NCBI GenBank assembly: GCA_038030265.1
Contig: CM075941.1
Span: forward strand, 39,680,164 to 39,744,163
Length of the DNA stretch: 64,000 nucleotides
DNA from: Corythucha ciliata
Taxonomy: Eukaryota; Arthropoda; Insecta; Hemiptera; Tingidae
Direction: 5' to 3'
This document shows positions 11,480 through 20,616 of this stretch, piece after piece (within the stretch, counting starts at the first letter, position 1; each line of letters begins with the position of its first letter). The notes below the pieces were generated by a model, which saw only the letters and a list, made by a program, of their open reading frames with translations, had not been told where the DNA came from and ran no database searches. A program made the position numbers and the translations under genes.

Positions 11480-11575
11480 TTTTCCGTTACAGAAGGTTCT
11501 CCGACAGGTTATCTTTTTTTTTTACCGGTTTATTTTTTGTTTTTTTACAAGTCGTAATACATCTCCCCCCAAGAT
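11480..11575 (-). mobile_element. 3' LTR start and polypurine tract of Gypsy element 1, copy A
   Basis: Read on the minus strand, the purine run CTTGGGGGGAGA (about 11562-11575) immediately precedes TGTATTACGACTTG. This is the standard polypurine tract to LTR transition of a Ty3/Gypsy element. The LTR is cut near 11464-11480 at the SD1 boundary. The same start is found at 20034 on the minus strand and near 18381 on the plus strand. Confidence 0.7.
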
Positions 11576-11694
11576 TTTTTCTTATACAAAAAAAATATGA
11601 ATATGGCTTTTGTACAGCGTTACATTTTGTGTTTGAGTTGTGAGCACTGTACAAAAAAAATGGTATTTACATAGCGCGTTAGGAACATGTGGAT

Positions 11695-11995
11695 CGTTAA
11701 GGCGGAGGCCTTGTAGGGGTCTCTGAAAATGTGAATCGCACGGGTGGTTTGACAATTCGACCACTGCGTGTCGCGGTTGGTGTTGCTTTTGGACTTGGAG
11801 TTTCTTGTGACGAATTTGTTGATGAAGACGATGAGGATGTCGGTGTGCCATGATGACTCGATGTTGGAGTTTGGCGTGGAGTTGAGGGTGGCGTTTTGTG
11901 TCCGGTGCCATCGTTCTACTGTACCGTTAGCTTGTGGGTGGCAAGGTGTTGTACGGATGCGTTGTATTCCGAAAAGTTTCGTTAATTCCGAGAAG
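11695..11995 (-). pseudogene. Gypsy element 1 integrase/pol 3' end with internal deletion, copy A
   Basis: The minus strand encodes the end of the integrase core (F-S-E-L-T-K-L-F-G, then H-P-Q-A-N-G-T-V-E-R-W-H-R-T with the catalytic Glu). It then jumps directly to a Ser/Thr/Pro-rich pol tail with S-G-R-I-V-K-P-P-V-R-F. The ~100 codons that normally separate these parts (present at 18750-19140) are missing. Copy A has an additional frame slip at the join; copy B stays in frame. The 5' side is cut by the LTR starting at 11996. Confidence 0.75.
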
Positions 11996-12137
11996 TGCTT
12001 GTGCATTCGCACAAGCATTCGTCACTGCGTCCACATTCGTGCACACTCCATGTACGACATCATTCGTACCGCCAGACGCAGCCGCAGTGGCCACCACTGT
12101 AACGTACAACTATAGCCAAAGTCAGCTGAATAATCTG

Positions 12138-12689
12138 ATGGACGCTATGTTTAGCAAAGATCTGCTCACGAGATGTTCCGCTCGTACTTCGTTACTCACC
12201 ACTTCACGCAATGATCACCGATCTGACGTAGTACTCAATCCCTCCGCTGTTCTCAAACGCGTGTTCTCTGAATACTATTACTCGCACGCTGAGATAATTC
12301 TTATGTTATTCTCCGAGTTCGAACGAGGGACAGTAACTCAAAATCATCGTTGCCGTTGGTGTCAAACGCTCCCCAAGATCACACCAAAGCGCTTAATCCA
12401 TCGGGCTTGTCCCGTCACTATATGGATTTCAGCTGAATACAACCTTGGCACCGACGATCAAGGTAACCTAATGTTACCTTCAGGCTTTCTTCTTGACTGT
12501 GCTACTAGTAAGTATGCTCAAGAACTGGTCTCATTGGATGCTCGCCACCGACTTCGTCCAATTAATTCAAGGACTGCAGATGAACTATCTGCTTGGACAA
12601 TCTCTGACGCGGGTGATCCCCGTAAAGTGTTGTCTCACGGTGTAAGAACCGTTAGAGTCTCAAATGGTGCCCAACCTGGCATCTCTTAG
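12138..12689 (+). CDS. Open reading frame inside the element 2 LTR, copy A
   Basis: From the ATG at 12138 the frame runs 183 codons and stays open in both LTR copies. It is not a Gypsy gag or pol protein. A motif C-R-W-C followed twelve residues later by H-R-A-C gives a C-x2-C-x12-H-x2-C pattern that could bind zinc, but the spacing matches no family I can name. Differences between the two copies include several replacement changes and about five silent ones, so purifying selection is not obvious. It could be an accessory protein or a chance frame in GC-balanced LTR sequence. Confidence 0.35.
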   Translation: MDAMFSKDLLTRCSARTSLLTTSRNDHRSDVVLNPSAVLKRVFSEYYYSHAEIILMLFSEFERGTVTQNHRCRWCQTLPKITPKRLIHRACPVTIWISAEYNLGTDDQGNLMLPSGFLLDCATSKYAQELVSLDARHRLRPINSRTADELSAWTISDAGDPRKVLSHGVRTVRVSNGAQPGIS

Positions 12690-12766
12690 TGCATAAGCAC
12701 TAACAGGCGTGACTAGATCACTTCCAATAACGATCTCACTTTCTTCTCTTACCTCTTTCCGACCTA

Positions 12767-12923
12767 CCAAGGCTCGTACCCTTGGAAGGTCCTCCTAACC
12801 TCGCTCCGGCTTCAAAGTGCTCGTACCACTTTGGCCACTCCCTGAGGAAGGAAAAGGCTCGTACCCTTTTCATCCTCTACCTTCAAGCTACTGCTCGGCG
12901 GGCTCGTACCCCGTCGGCAGTGG
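12767..12923 (+). promoter_or_regulatory. Array of four hairpins with identical CTCGTAC loops, copy A
   Basis: Four consecutive inverted repeats surround the same heptamer. At 12767-12785 the stem is CCAAGG/CCTTGG. At 12813-12833 it is CAAAGTG/CACTTTG. At 12851-12871 it is GAAAAGG/CCTTTTC, extended by GAGGA/TCCTC. At 12888-12923 it is a ~14-bp stem with one bulge and G-T pairs. Loop and closing pair (G-CTCGTAC-C) are constant while stems are unrelated. The array ends 80 bp upstream of the PBS, so it would lie in the 5' leader of the element RNA. The role is unknown: packaging, dimerisation or protein binding are possible. Confidence 0.7.
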
Positions 12924-13003
12924 TTTTCCTGTCGTACCCGATCACGCCTATTAATTTAGTCGAGACCTTCTGATCGAGGGATCAAAACCAATAACCTCGA
13001 CAT

Positions 13004-13021
13004 TGGTGACCCCGACGTGAT
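13004..13021 (+). promoter_or_regulatory. Primer-binding site, tRNA-Trp (copy A)
   Basis: TGGTGACCCCGACGTGAT is complementary to the 3' end of eukaryotic tRNA-Trp including CCA, 18 nt. It starts just after the LTR end at 13002. The following bases repeat the CGACGTGATC phrase three times (13014-13064), an unusual short tandem repeat. Confidence 0.85.
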
Positions 13022-13078
13022 CCGACAGCCCGACGTGATCCGACAGCCCGACGTGATCTGACAGCCTGCCGCCGCGAG

Positions 13079-13454
13079 ATGACGTCCACACGAGACGAGC
13101 GAGGAAACGGCGACGACTCCGTCGCGCTCGAGAACACCCAGGAAGCTGTGGTTATTTCCCCGCAAATTCGGCTACCGAATTTCTGGGAAGAAGACCCAAC
13201 CCTGTGGTTTCTCCAAATTGAGGCAACCTTCACCGCCCACCGCATTACTTCCGAAGGCCACAAATTCAACCTGGTTGTGAGCCAACTGCCGTACAAGATA
13301 ATGGCACAAGTAGCGGATCTTGCCAAGGCTCCTGGAATTACTCCCTATACCACACTCAAGGACCGACTCACCTAAGCGTTCAGTGAGAGCCAAGAGAGAA
13401 GAGTACTACGCTTACTGGAAGAAACACAACTCGGCGACGCCAAACCATCGCAAC
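13079..13454 (+). pseudogene. Gypsy element 2 gag fragment, copy A
   Basis: Gag forms the virus-like particle. The ATG at 13079 opens a frame with L-P-N-F-W-E-E-D-P-T-L-W-F-L-Q-I-E-A-T-F, the typical start of arthropod Gypsy Gag. A TAA at 13374 replaces the Lys codon found in copy B. After it the family sequence continues in frame to 13454, where the SD2 deletion joins unrelated sequence. Relative to copy B there are about 45 extra bases near the start. Confidence 0.85.
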
Positions 13455-13484
13455 CATTTTTACGAGGAATTGCACTTTCGTATT

Positions 13485-14033
13485 GCCCCTTATACACGAG
13501 TAAGTTTTTGGATCAAAAATAAGTACAAAGTCTAGCAGCGCGAATTGGAAACGTTAAGGTCAAAATTATGTTCAAAATTTTTAACGAAGCCAACTTGGGG
13601 GTTTTACACGCCTTGTACTTAATTTTGTTTTAAGAGAGCTATAACCTGACGTTTTTAACACAGCTGATGTTTAACCTATTGTTTAGTTTAGTTTTGTCTT
13701 TGGCTTACGCGGGCATGAAATCAACAATAGGAAAAGTGTAATTCGTAATGTTACTCGCACACAATAACATAAACGAAACGATTCATCTCTCTCTTGACTC
13801 TTGAGAGATGAGTTCTGTATTAACCCCTCCCGTTTCCTCTAGTGATAATGTGGATGTGTAGTTCAAAAAGTTCTCACACGTTCACACGACTGCAGCGCAC
13901 TTTGATCAAAAATTTCCAACTAGTTGGAAATTTTTGAACAAAAAACTTACTGAGGGTTTTACACGGATAAGTTTTTTGAACAATCCCGTTTGTTCAAATT
14001 TTTGAACAAAAAACTTACCCGTGTAAAAGGGGC
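13485..14033. repeat. 549-bp MITE with ~36-bp terminal inverted repeats, copy A
   Basis: The left end GCCCCTTATACACGAGTAAG and the reverse complement of the right end GCCCCTTTTACACGGGTAAG match over about 36 bases. Related subterminal copies (GGTTTTACACGGATAAG near 13955, GGTTTTACACGCC near 13600) lie inside. A perfect palindrome centred on AACTAGTT sits near 13922. No coding capacity was seen. It is the same length at 24919-25467, so it was present before SD2. Confidence 0.7.
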
Positions 14034-14457
14034 TTATCACATTTTAGCAAGAGAGTGCTACTCATTGTACACGTACAGTGAAGGAAAAGGATCCACCAAT
14101 CTCTCGGACTGGAAAAAAAGGCAGAAAATATGGCCTCACCCGTACATCTTGCACTTCCAACCTTGGAGTACGGGATAATGAATGAAGGGAAAGCCCGGAG
14201 AGCTTTCGGAAGAAAACATTCCGAATTTAATGTTGTGTCATCCGGACTAATTGTTCCTCACAACAGCCCTTGGTTCGGGTGCACCCCAGACGGGATAATT
14301 CTTTTGGAGGGACAACCGTTTATGGTTCTGGAAATTCGGTCTGGAAGCATTGCTGCCACGAGTGAAGTGAGTTTGTCCCATGAATGATCCCATGATGATA
14401 TTAATGCAATGTTTTTCCAGGTATTTAGAAAAAAAAAAAGGTTCCGATTACGTATTT
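14034..14457 (+). pseudogene. YqaJ-like (PD-(D/E)XK) nuclease fragment, copy A
   Basis: The frame from ATG 14130 contains Y-G-I-M-N-E-G-K-A-R-R-A-F, S-P-W-F-G-C-T-P-D-G-I and V-L-E-I-R-S. These are the signature blocks of YqaJ/alkaline-exonuclease domains, in which the Asp of PDG and the Glu of LEI are catalytic; the usual following Lys is Arg here. A GTGAGT donor at 14367 and a TTTTTCCAG acceptor ending at 14420 define a 54-bp intron. In this copy the next exon has 11 A's instead of 10, shifting the frame. Upstream exon sequence (from 14034) is in another frame. See copy B for the better version. Confidence 0.65.
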
Positions 14458-14719
14458 AAGAAAAGGAAATAGGAATATAGCAAAGGAAAATAGCAAAAAC
14501 TTAGAAATAGGACTGCATTAAAAAAAAAAATCTTCCAATTGCATACAAATGTAAGGTAACCGTAGGCAAAGGTACTGTACGACCTTAGTTCCCTATCAAT
14601 CCGTAATAAGCGCTGAGGTCGCTCTGCTCGTTCCCAATAAATTTTTCCGTTATCTGCCCAACACTGTTTGGGGACCATGGTACTGCCTTAGTATTTTATT
14701 TCTTTTTTGTTTTCCAGAA

Positions 14720-15028
14720 ATGAGTAGCAGAAAGTTTTGGACACTGACCGAATTGGAGGCTGAGTTGGAGGATCCTGACTTTTTGGATCAGTTCGATGGA
14801 AGTGACGCTGAGGAAATTGATAGAATTGACATTGTCCAGCTTCCTTCTGAGAAATTAGACGTTGTTTCGGACAATGAAGATCTCGATGAGGACGACTTGG
14901 AGGAAACAAAACCACGGGAAGTTCCGGGAAGACTCGAATGGCACACGAATGTACCGACGAGTGATGCCAAAGAATGTGATGAACGACCACCAAAGAAGTC
15001 TCGTTTCGTGAAAGAAGTCATCCAAAGT
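14720..15028 (+). pseudogene. piggyBac-like transposase N-terminus, copy A (truncated)
   Basis: This is the same acidic N-terminus as at 26154, identical in nearly every base, preceded by a splice-acceptor-like TTTTGTTTTCCAG just before the ATG. It diverges from copy B at 15028, exactly after A-A-A-G-T. Copy A continues GAGTGG, so the break coincides with a GTGAGT donor-like sequence. No further piggyBac exon could be found downstream in this copy. Confidence 0.8.
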
Positions 15029-17440
15029 GAGTGGACTCCTAATAGATCAATTCATTTTTCACATTGATTGATGATTTGAACTCGTAAAAATCATGGCTAA
15101 TGGTCTAGTCAATAAATGGGTTATAGCTCAAGTGAGCGGTATCGGAACATATTGCTTCGGAAACTTGTTAAGGGTGGTTAGAAAGATAACATACTAAAAG
15201 TCCTCTCGCCTAGGGGGTTGGAAACAGGTGGAGGGGGGTCCAAGATGGCCCCATTTTTTGGGGTTTTCGCCGCTATCTCGAAAACAATCGGTCTTACCGA
15301 AAACGTCACTATGTACTTGTTGAATAAAGAAGACACAGTTATCTACAACTCTGATCTTGTACGTTTTATAGAAATTCCCAACAGTTCCGAAGATTCATAT
15401 CCTCCGGAAAAGTGGCAGTGCTCAAAAAAATGATTTTTACCTCATGTTTTTCGTTGAACTCTTTTTTGCATGTTGTAAACGGTTCATCCTAGAAAAACAC
15501 TCTCTTCAAGACAGTTGATTACAATACTGAACGAGCATGCCGCAAGTGGTTTTCGCGTCCTTCAGATTGGAGGCCGATCGAAAAAAGTGGGTGAACAACC
15601 GCTCATATCTTGGAGACACCCAACAAAAACATTGAGAACTGAATTTCATGTTTCACATAAGCTCCGCAATGTATTACATTCGACCCTGTTTTATAGTTAG
15701 AAATTGCGTTAGAAGGAATTTCGGACTATTCGGAAAAAAGTACATTGCGAACTTGAGGTTTGGGAAAATTTTCGAACGATTTTTCAAGAGCATTCCTAAT
15801 GGCTCCGCATGGCATTAAATTAGTTCTGTAATTTGCGACAGAAATTTCATTTTCCTCAAAACTTGTTTCGATAGTCTCAGTGGCACCGCCTTCCTCCAAC
15901 ATCTCCGGAAACTGTTTTTCAAAATTGTACCCAACAAAATAAATCCTCGATCGAATGATGATCTCACGAGTGTACATGATGTTATTATTATTACACAAGT
16001 TTTCACGTTTAAAATACTGGGAGCACGGGGTGGCTAACGGGTTTGGAGGCTTTTAAGGTCCACGCTAGTGACCCGAGCATTAAGAGTCCTTAGGCTAGCT
16101 TATGGGCTCTCAAACCGCGACAGAGGCTAGCAGTATGGACGGCTACGGTGTTTCACCCTTTCCACAGCTCTCAGTTTTTTAAAACGATATTCGTAGAGAA
16201 TATTAGAAATTGACAGCGGAGTGAGCATGGACAAACTGTGCCACGAAGAGAATATCGGAGAGATAGGACAGCCAAACTGGTATGTCCAGGCTGTTGTAAT
16301 ATGTTGCCCAAATGATAATTAAAAGAAAACCCCGTCTCTTACTTTAGTTTAACCTCCCAAGCTTGAACCCTGAAGGTTCAAACATGCATAGATTCGATTT
16401 CAGGGATGTCCGCACGCCATCGTAAAAATAGAATTGCCCGAAAAAACTCGTTCTTTCGCACCTAGAATACATTTGCACTCTTGTTGGACCTAACTTCTCG
16501 CCAGCCCGAACAACAAACTTCCTGAGTGGATCAAAAGTGAGTGCAAAACGAAATTTTTCGAAGGCTTTGTGATTATAGGAGTATGGGATGTCGATTTTCA
16601 TGTCATTAGCATGTGCATTGTGCATTAGCGTTTTCCATTCAACACCCCACACATTGTAGTGTACCGTCCTCTCCATAAACATTATGTTTCAATTCAGAGA
16701 GGACGGATGGAAAACCTTAAAATCACCATGAGCATTGAATGGAAAACGCCATAAAACCAGTGTTTTTCGATCATAAATAAAAAATCTACGCCCTATCAGG
16801 GTCGAAAAAAATTCTTTGCGCACTACGTAAGGCATGAAATTTTGAAGTTACCTGCTAGTGCTAGGTGTCACAACTTTCTATAGGTATCTTACAGGATCGA
16901 AGAATCATTATATCAATTCAATGTTTATTGAAAATATTTATTAAAAAACTGATCAGAGTGTCGACCACGGATTCGATTCAAAAATAGGGAGTTTCCCGGG
17001 ACGATTTATAGAATTCCCAGACATGTTTACTACTTTTCGTCAGGCTACGGCCATTCAGCTTGCATGTTAGACAAGAGGGTATATTTTCCCACGCCCCCAT
17101 CAAGCCCAGTTGCACATAGGGGCATCTCTTTTATCCTTTTACCCAAAACCAAGTTCCAAAGTGTCCAAGTTGTGTTTCTTCTAGGAGGCGAAGTGCTCTG
17201 CTCTCTCGGTTTTGGACGAATTGCACAAGCCTATAAACATCACACACCATTTTATTTGTTAATTTACGGTAGTGCATGGAACAACAGATTTCGTCCAGAG
17301 ACTGTCGATCCATTACTGTCTGAAACACTTGATAGATTCACGGATGCGATTCCTACTACTATAGGCTGGTTAATTATTAGTGTAAAAATCAGAACTTAAG
17401 TTATGATTTTTACGTTTAACGCGGTTTCAAAACCTAAAAA
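15029..17440. other. Gene-free stretch with one interspersed foldback
   Basis: No recognisable protein or RNA gene. Between about 16600 and 16790 there is an imperfect foldback: GCGTTTTCCATTCAACACC and its inverse flank a palindromic core at about 16664-16710, CCTCTCCATAAACA...TCAGAGAGGA. The same repeat occurs inverted in 8340-8560. The minus-strand frames at 15726-15998 and 16344-16682 have no recognisable features. Confidence 0.5.
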
Positions 17441-17458
17441 AAAAACACCCTCTCCTCG

Positions 17459-18340
17459 AGTTGTTATTCCTCGCTTTAAAGTTGTCGTGTAAAGATCTCG
17501 TTGTAGATAGTTCTTGTACAAATAAATTAGATTTTTTAAAAAGACTTTCGAGTGTCTTCTTATAATTTATCTGGCGCAGTTGGGTAGGATGGTTGAACGA
17601 AATTAATGCACATAATTTTGGTTCTTTTGAAAGATTTATCACCCAAACGAGAGTTCAGTTACTTGACCTCCGGTCAAGAACTTTACAGACGACGACGTCC
17701 CGCACAACAAGGAGGATACCCCTCTGACTACTTCGTGAAGGAACATCAGGAAGCAGCCAGATGTACAAATTAGTACTGTCAGTTTCCAAAATTTCAAATT
17801 GAATTTTGAACAATCAGACTAATACATTCGTAGTCTAAGTTTACTAATTAAATTAAGAATAGGAATTTAAGCCCTTTAAAAATTTTAAAATGGCTGGTAC
17901 TATCACGTTTAACGATACTTAAGAACCATTCCGGAGTTCTCAGGCGAACCAGAGATTCTAAATAGATTCCTAGAAATAAGTGCTCAATTTATCGAACTTA
18001 TACACCGAAGAAAATCCCGATGGTAGAAACGAACTCCTTTAAAATTCCATTTTGGCAAAACCAAAAGGGCAAGCCGCCTCTGTTGTTTTCAACGCCTTTT
18101 TTGAAACATGGTTAGAATTAAAACAAATTTCTTTAATTGCGTATGCGGATAAAAGAGATTGTTTTACTCTACATCTAGATATGTCTCAATTAAACAGATA
18201 GATCATGTCGAATTCAAAGAAGATGAATATCCTTACCGGTACAACAGCTGATATCGAGAATGCATTCAAAATGCATTATTAATGCTTCGAGTATCATGTC
18301 CAAAGAGGAACCGGACCTCACAGAATTACCCGAGGCATAT
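17459..18340 (+). pseudogene. Decayed Gypsy element (17.6/297-like) LTR end, PBS and gag
   Basis: TGGCGCAGTTGGGTAGGAT at 17572 follows an AT-rich putative LTR and resembles the tRNA-Ser primer-binding site used by 17.6/297-type elements. From about 17890 short open pieces in alternating frames read M-A-G-T-I-T-F and then I-P-E-F-S-G-E-P-E-I-L-N-R-F-L-E-I, a Gypsy Gag start. Many stops and frame slips follow. The sequence is interrupted at about 18380 by the LTR of element 1. Confidence 0.5.
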
Positions 18341-18489
18341 GGTATTATGTGCCGGTTAGTGACGACATGACTATCCATGTTGTTACGACTTGTAAAAAAA
18401 CAAAATTTAAAATAAACCGGTAAAAAAAAAAGATAACCTGTCGGAGAACCTTCTGTAACGGAAAACAACATCGAAGGTCAGAAGGAAAA

Positions 18490-19197
18490 ATGTATTGTTC
18501 AACAATGATCGACCGCTTCAGCCATTGGCCCGAAGCGATTCCACTTTCCAACATCGAAGCGACCACCGTCGCAAACGCATTTGTCGCACACTGGATATCT
18601 CGATTTGGCGTACCATTAAGGATAACGACGGACCAGGGAAGACAATTTGAATCACACCTCTTCTAGGAATTAACGAAACTTTTCGGAATACAACGCATCC
18701 GTACAACACCTTACCACCCACAAGCCAACGGTACAGTAGAACGATGGCACCAGACACTGAAAACGGCGCTGACTGCTCGCCTCAATACCAAAACCCAGTG
18801 GACAAAAATTCTGCCTACCGTCTTGCTCGGACTCCGCTCAGCAGTCAGACAAGACGAAGCAAAGAGCACCGCAGAAATTCTCTACGGACAACCCTTGCGA
18901 CTTCCCGGCGAATCATGCGGTGCCACACCACCGGACGACCTCATTCGACTATTAAAACAGGAAATGGCACAAACTCGCGAAAGTCAACAACGCTCATTTG
19001 TGAGTAAAGAACTACACAACAGTTCACACGTCTTCATGCGAGACGAACAAGGAAAGAAGTCACTTCGCCCTACCTATACGGGACCGCATAAGGTACTCGA
19101 ACGGGACGAGAAAACGGTAAAAATCTCCTTACCCAATCGCAGTGTACGAGTGTCATTGGACAGTCAAGCCAGCATTTCTTCTGCCAAACAACAATGA
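18490..19197 (+). pseudogene. Gypsy element 1 integrase and pol C-terminus, left palindrome arm
   Basis: The frame reads the integrase core from [16 protein letters not shown] through T-T-D-Q-G (second catalytic Asp) and N-G-T-V-E-R-W-H (catalytic Glu) to the GPH/F-type module (P-T-Y-T-G-P-H-K-V-L). The first catalytic Asp (the V-D-x-x-G-P block) and the zinc-binding domain are missing upstream, because LTR sequence is joined at about 18470. A single TAG at 18664 interrupts an otherwise open frame that ends at 19197. Confidence 0.8.
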
Positions 19198-19276
19198 GAC
19201 GTCGGCCGACACGACCCTCGTACGGTCACCTGTCAACGAGGGCAGTGTAACAAAAAACGAGACTCCGTTTTCTACC

Positions 19277-19947
19277 GATTTTTACCGTTTTCTCGTCCCG
19301 TTCGAGTACCTTATGCGGTCCCGTATAGGTAGGGCGAAGTGACTTCTTTCCTTGTTCGTCTCGCATGAAGACGTGTGAACTGTTGTGTAGTTCTTTACTC
19401 ACAAATGAGCGTTGTTGACTTTCGCGAGTTTGTGCCATTTCCTGTTTTAATAGTCGAATGAGGTCGTCCGGTGGTGTGGCATTTTTTGAAGGCATGAAGT
19501 ATTCGCCGGGAAGTCGCAAGGGTTGTCCGTAGAGAATTTCTGCGGTGCTCTTTGCTTCGTCTTGTCTGACTGCTGAGCGGAGCCCGAGCAAGACGGTAGG
19601 CAGAATTTTTGTCCACTGGGTTTTGGTATTGAGGCGAGCAGTCAGCGCCGTTTTCAGTGTCCGGTCCCATCGTTCTACTGTACCGTAGGCTTGTGGTGGT
19701 AAGGTGTTGTACGGATGCGTTGTATTCCGAAAAGTTTCGTTAATTCCGAGAAGAGGTGTGATTCAAATTGTCTTCCCTGGTCCGTCGTTATCCTTAATGG
19801 TACGCCAAATCGAGATATCCAGTGTGCGACAAATGCGTTTGCGACGGTGGTCGCTTCGATGTTGGAAAGTGGAATCGCTTCGGGCCAATGGCTGAAGCGG
19901 TCGATCATTGTTAAACAATACATTTTTCCTTCTGACCTTCGATGTTG
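19277..19947 (-). pseudogene. Gypsy element 1 integrase, right palindrome arm
   Basis: Minus-strand equivalent of 18490-19125. It lacks the TAG of the left arm (reads F-S-E-L there) but has its own one-base deletion after T-T-P-Y-H, which shifts the frame near 19680. After G-E it retains a seven-residue stretch (Y-F-M-P-S-K-N) where the left arm has a short substitute. The two arms have therefore diverged independently. Confidence 0.8.
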
Positions 19948-20034
19948 TTTTCCGTTACAGAAGGTTCTCCGACAGGTTATCTTTTTTTTTTACCGGTTTA
20001 TTTTAAATTTTGTTTTTTTACAAGTCGTAACACA

Positions 20035-20474
20035 TCTCCCCCCCCCCCAAGATTTTTTCTTATACAAAAAAATATTAATATGGCTTTTATACAGCGTTAC
20101 ATTTTGTGTTTGAGTTGTGAGCATTGTACAAAAAAAATGGTATTTACATAGCGCGTTAGGAACATGTGGATTGTTAAGGCGGAGGCCTTGTAGGGGTCTC
20201 TGAAAATGTGAATCGCACGGGTGGTTTGACAATTCGACCACTGCGTGTCGCGGTTGGTGTTGCTTTTGGACTTGGAGTTTCTTGTGACAAATTTGTTGAT
20301 GAAGACGATGAGGATGTCGGTGTGCCATAATGACTCGATGTTGGAGTTTGGCGTGGAGTTGAGGGTGGCGTTTTCTGTGTCCGGTGCCATCGTTCTACTG
20401 TACCGTTAGCTTGTGGGTGGTAAGGTGTTGTACGGATGCGTTGTATTCCGAAAAGTTTCGTTAATTCCGAGAAG
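20035..20474 (-). pseudogene. Gypsy element 1 pol 3' end and polypurine tract, copy B
   Basis: As in copy A, the integrase end (H-P-Q-A-N-G-T-V-E-R-W-H-R-T) is fused in frame to the Ser/Thr/Pro-rich tail with S-G-R-I-V-K-P-P-V-R-F, ending at a stop at 20174. The polypurine tract (a C-run in plus orientation at 20038-20048) abuts the LTR start at 20034. The fusion frame is intact here, so the deletion may have produced a readable protein before SD2. Confidence 0.75.
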
Positions 20475-20616
20475 TGCTTGTGCGAATGCACAAGCATTCG
20501 TCACTGCGTCCACATTCGTGCACACTCCATGTACGACATCACTCGTACCGCCAGACGCAGCCGCAGTGGCCACCACTGTAACGTACAACTATAGCCAAAG
20601 TCAGCTGAATAATCTG

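Larger units (their letters stand above)
11996..13002 (+). mobile_element. 1007-bp LTR of Gypsy element 2, copy A
   Basis: The LTR begins TGCTTGTGC at the point where integrase sequence of element 1 is interrupted and ends CTCGACA two bases before a tRNA-Trp primer-binding site. It is the same length in copy B (20475-21481). It opens with a perfect 8-bp hairpin (11997-12016), carries a hairpin TTAGTGC/GCACTAA at 12686-12703, a 183-codon open frame and a four-hairpin array. The left boundary is inferred from the break in the integrase, because no intact second LTR is available for comparison. Confidence 0.7.
11480..15028. repeat. Second-tier duplication SD2, copy A (internally deleted)
   Basis: The order of parts (minus-strand Gypsy end, LTR, PBS, gag, YqaJ gene, piggyBac start) is the same as at 19948-26462, with near-identical sequence. 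Copy A passes from 13454 (equivalent to 21870) straight to 13455 (equivalent to 24890), so 3019 bp of copy B are missing. The right end is at 15028/26462, inside the piggyBac coding region. Confidence 0.9.
18381..20034. repeat. Large palindrome made of two inverted Gypsy element 1 copies
   Basis: The left arm 18381-19125 (LTR start plus integrase, plus strand) and right arm 19277-20034 (same parts, minus strand) are near-identical reverse complements around a 151-bp spacer. Both arms show the same abnormal join of ~90 bp of LTR directly to the integrase, with gag and most of pol missing. The inversion therefore followed or accompanied that deletion. The right arm has a short replacement near 19480-19500. 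Confidence 0.85.

Noticed and set aside
11934..12137. N-terminal extension of the LTR open frame
   Set aside because: This part lies partly in antisense integrase sequence of element 1 and has no ATG; it is outside the inferred LTR for its first 62 bases.
14688..15021. Minus-strand ORFs opposite the piggyBac N-terminus (also 26122-26546)
   Set aside because: They are antisense shadows of an acidic coding region (Ser/Phe-rich) and are explained by it.
15029..15060. A genuine piggyBac intron beginning at GTGAGT in copy A
   Set aside because: No downstream acceptor with the next piggyBac exon is present in copy A, while copy B continues without an intron. The simplest reading is a duplication breakpoint.
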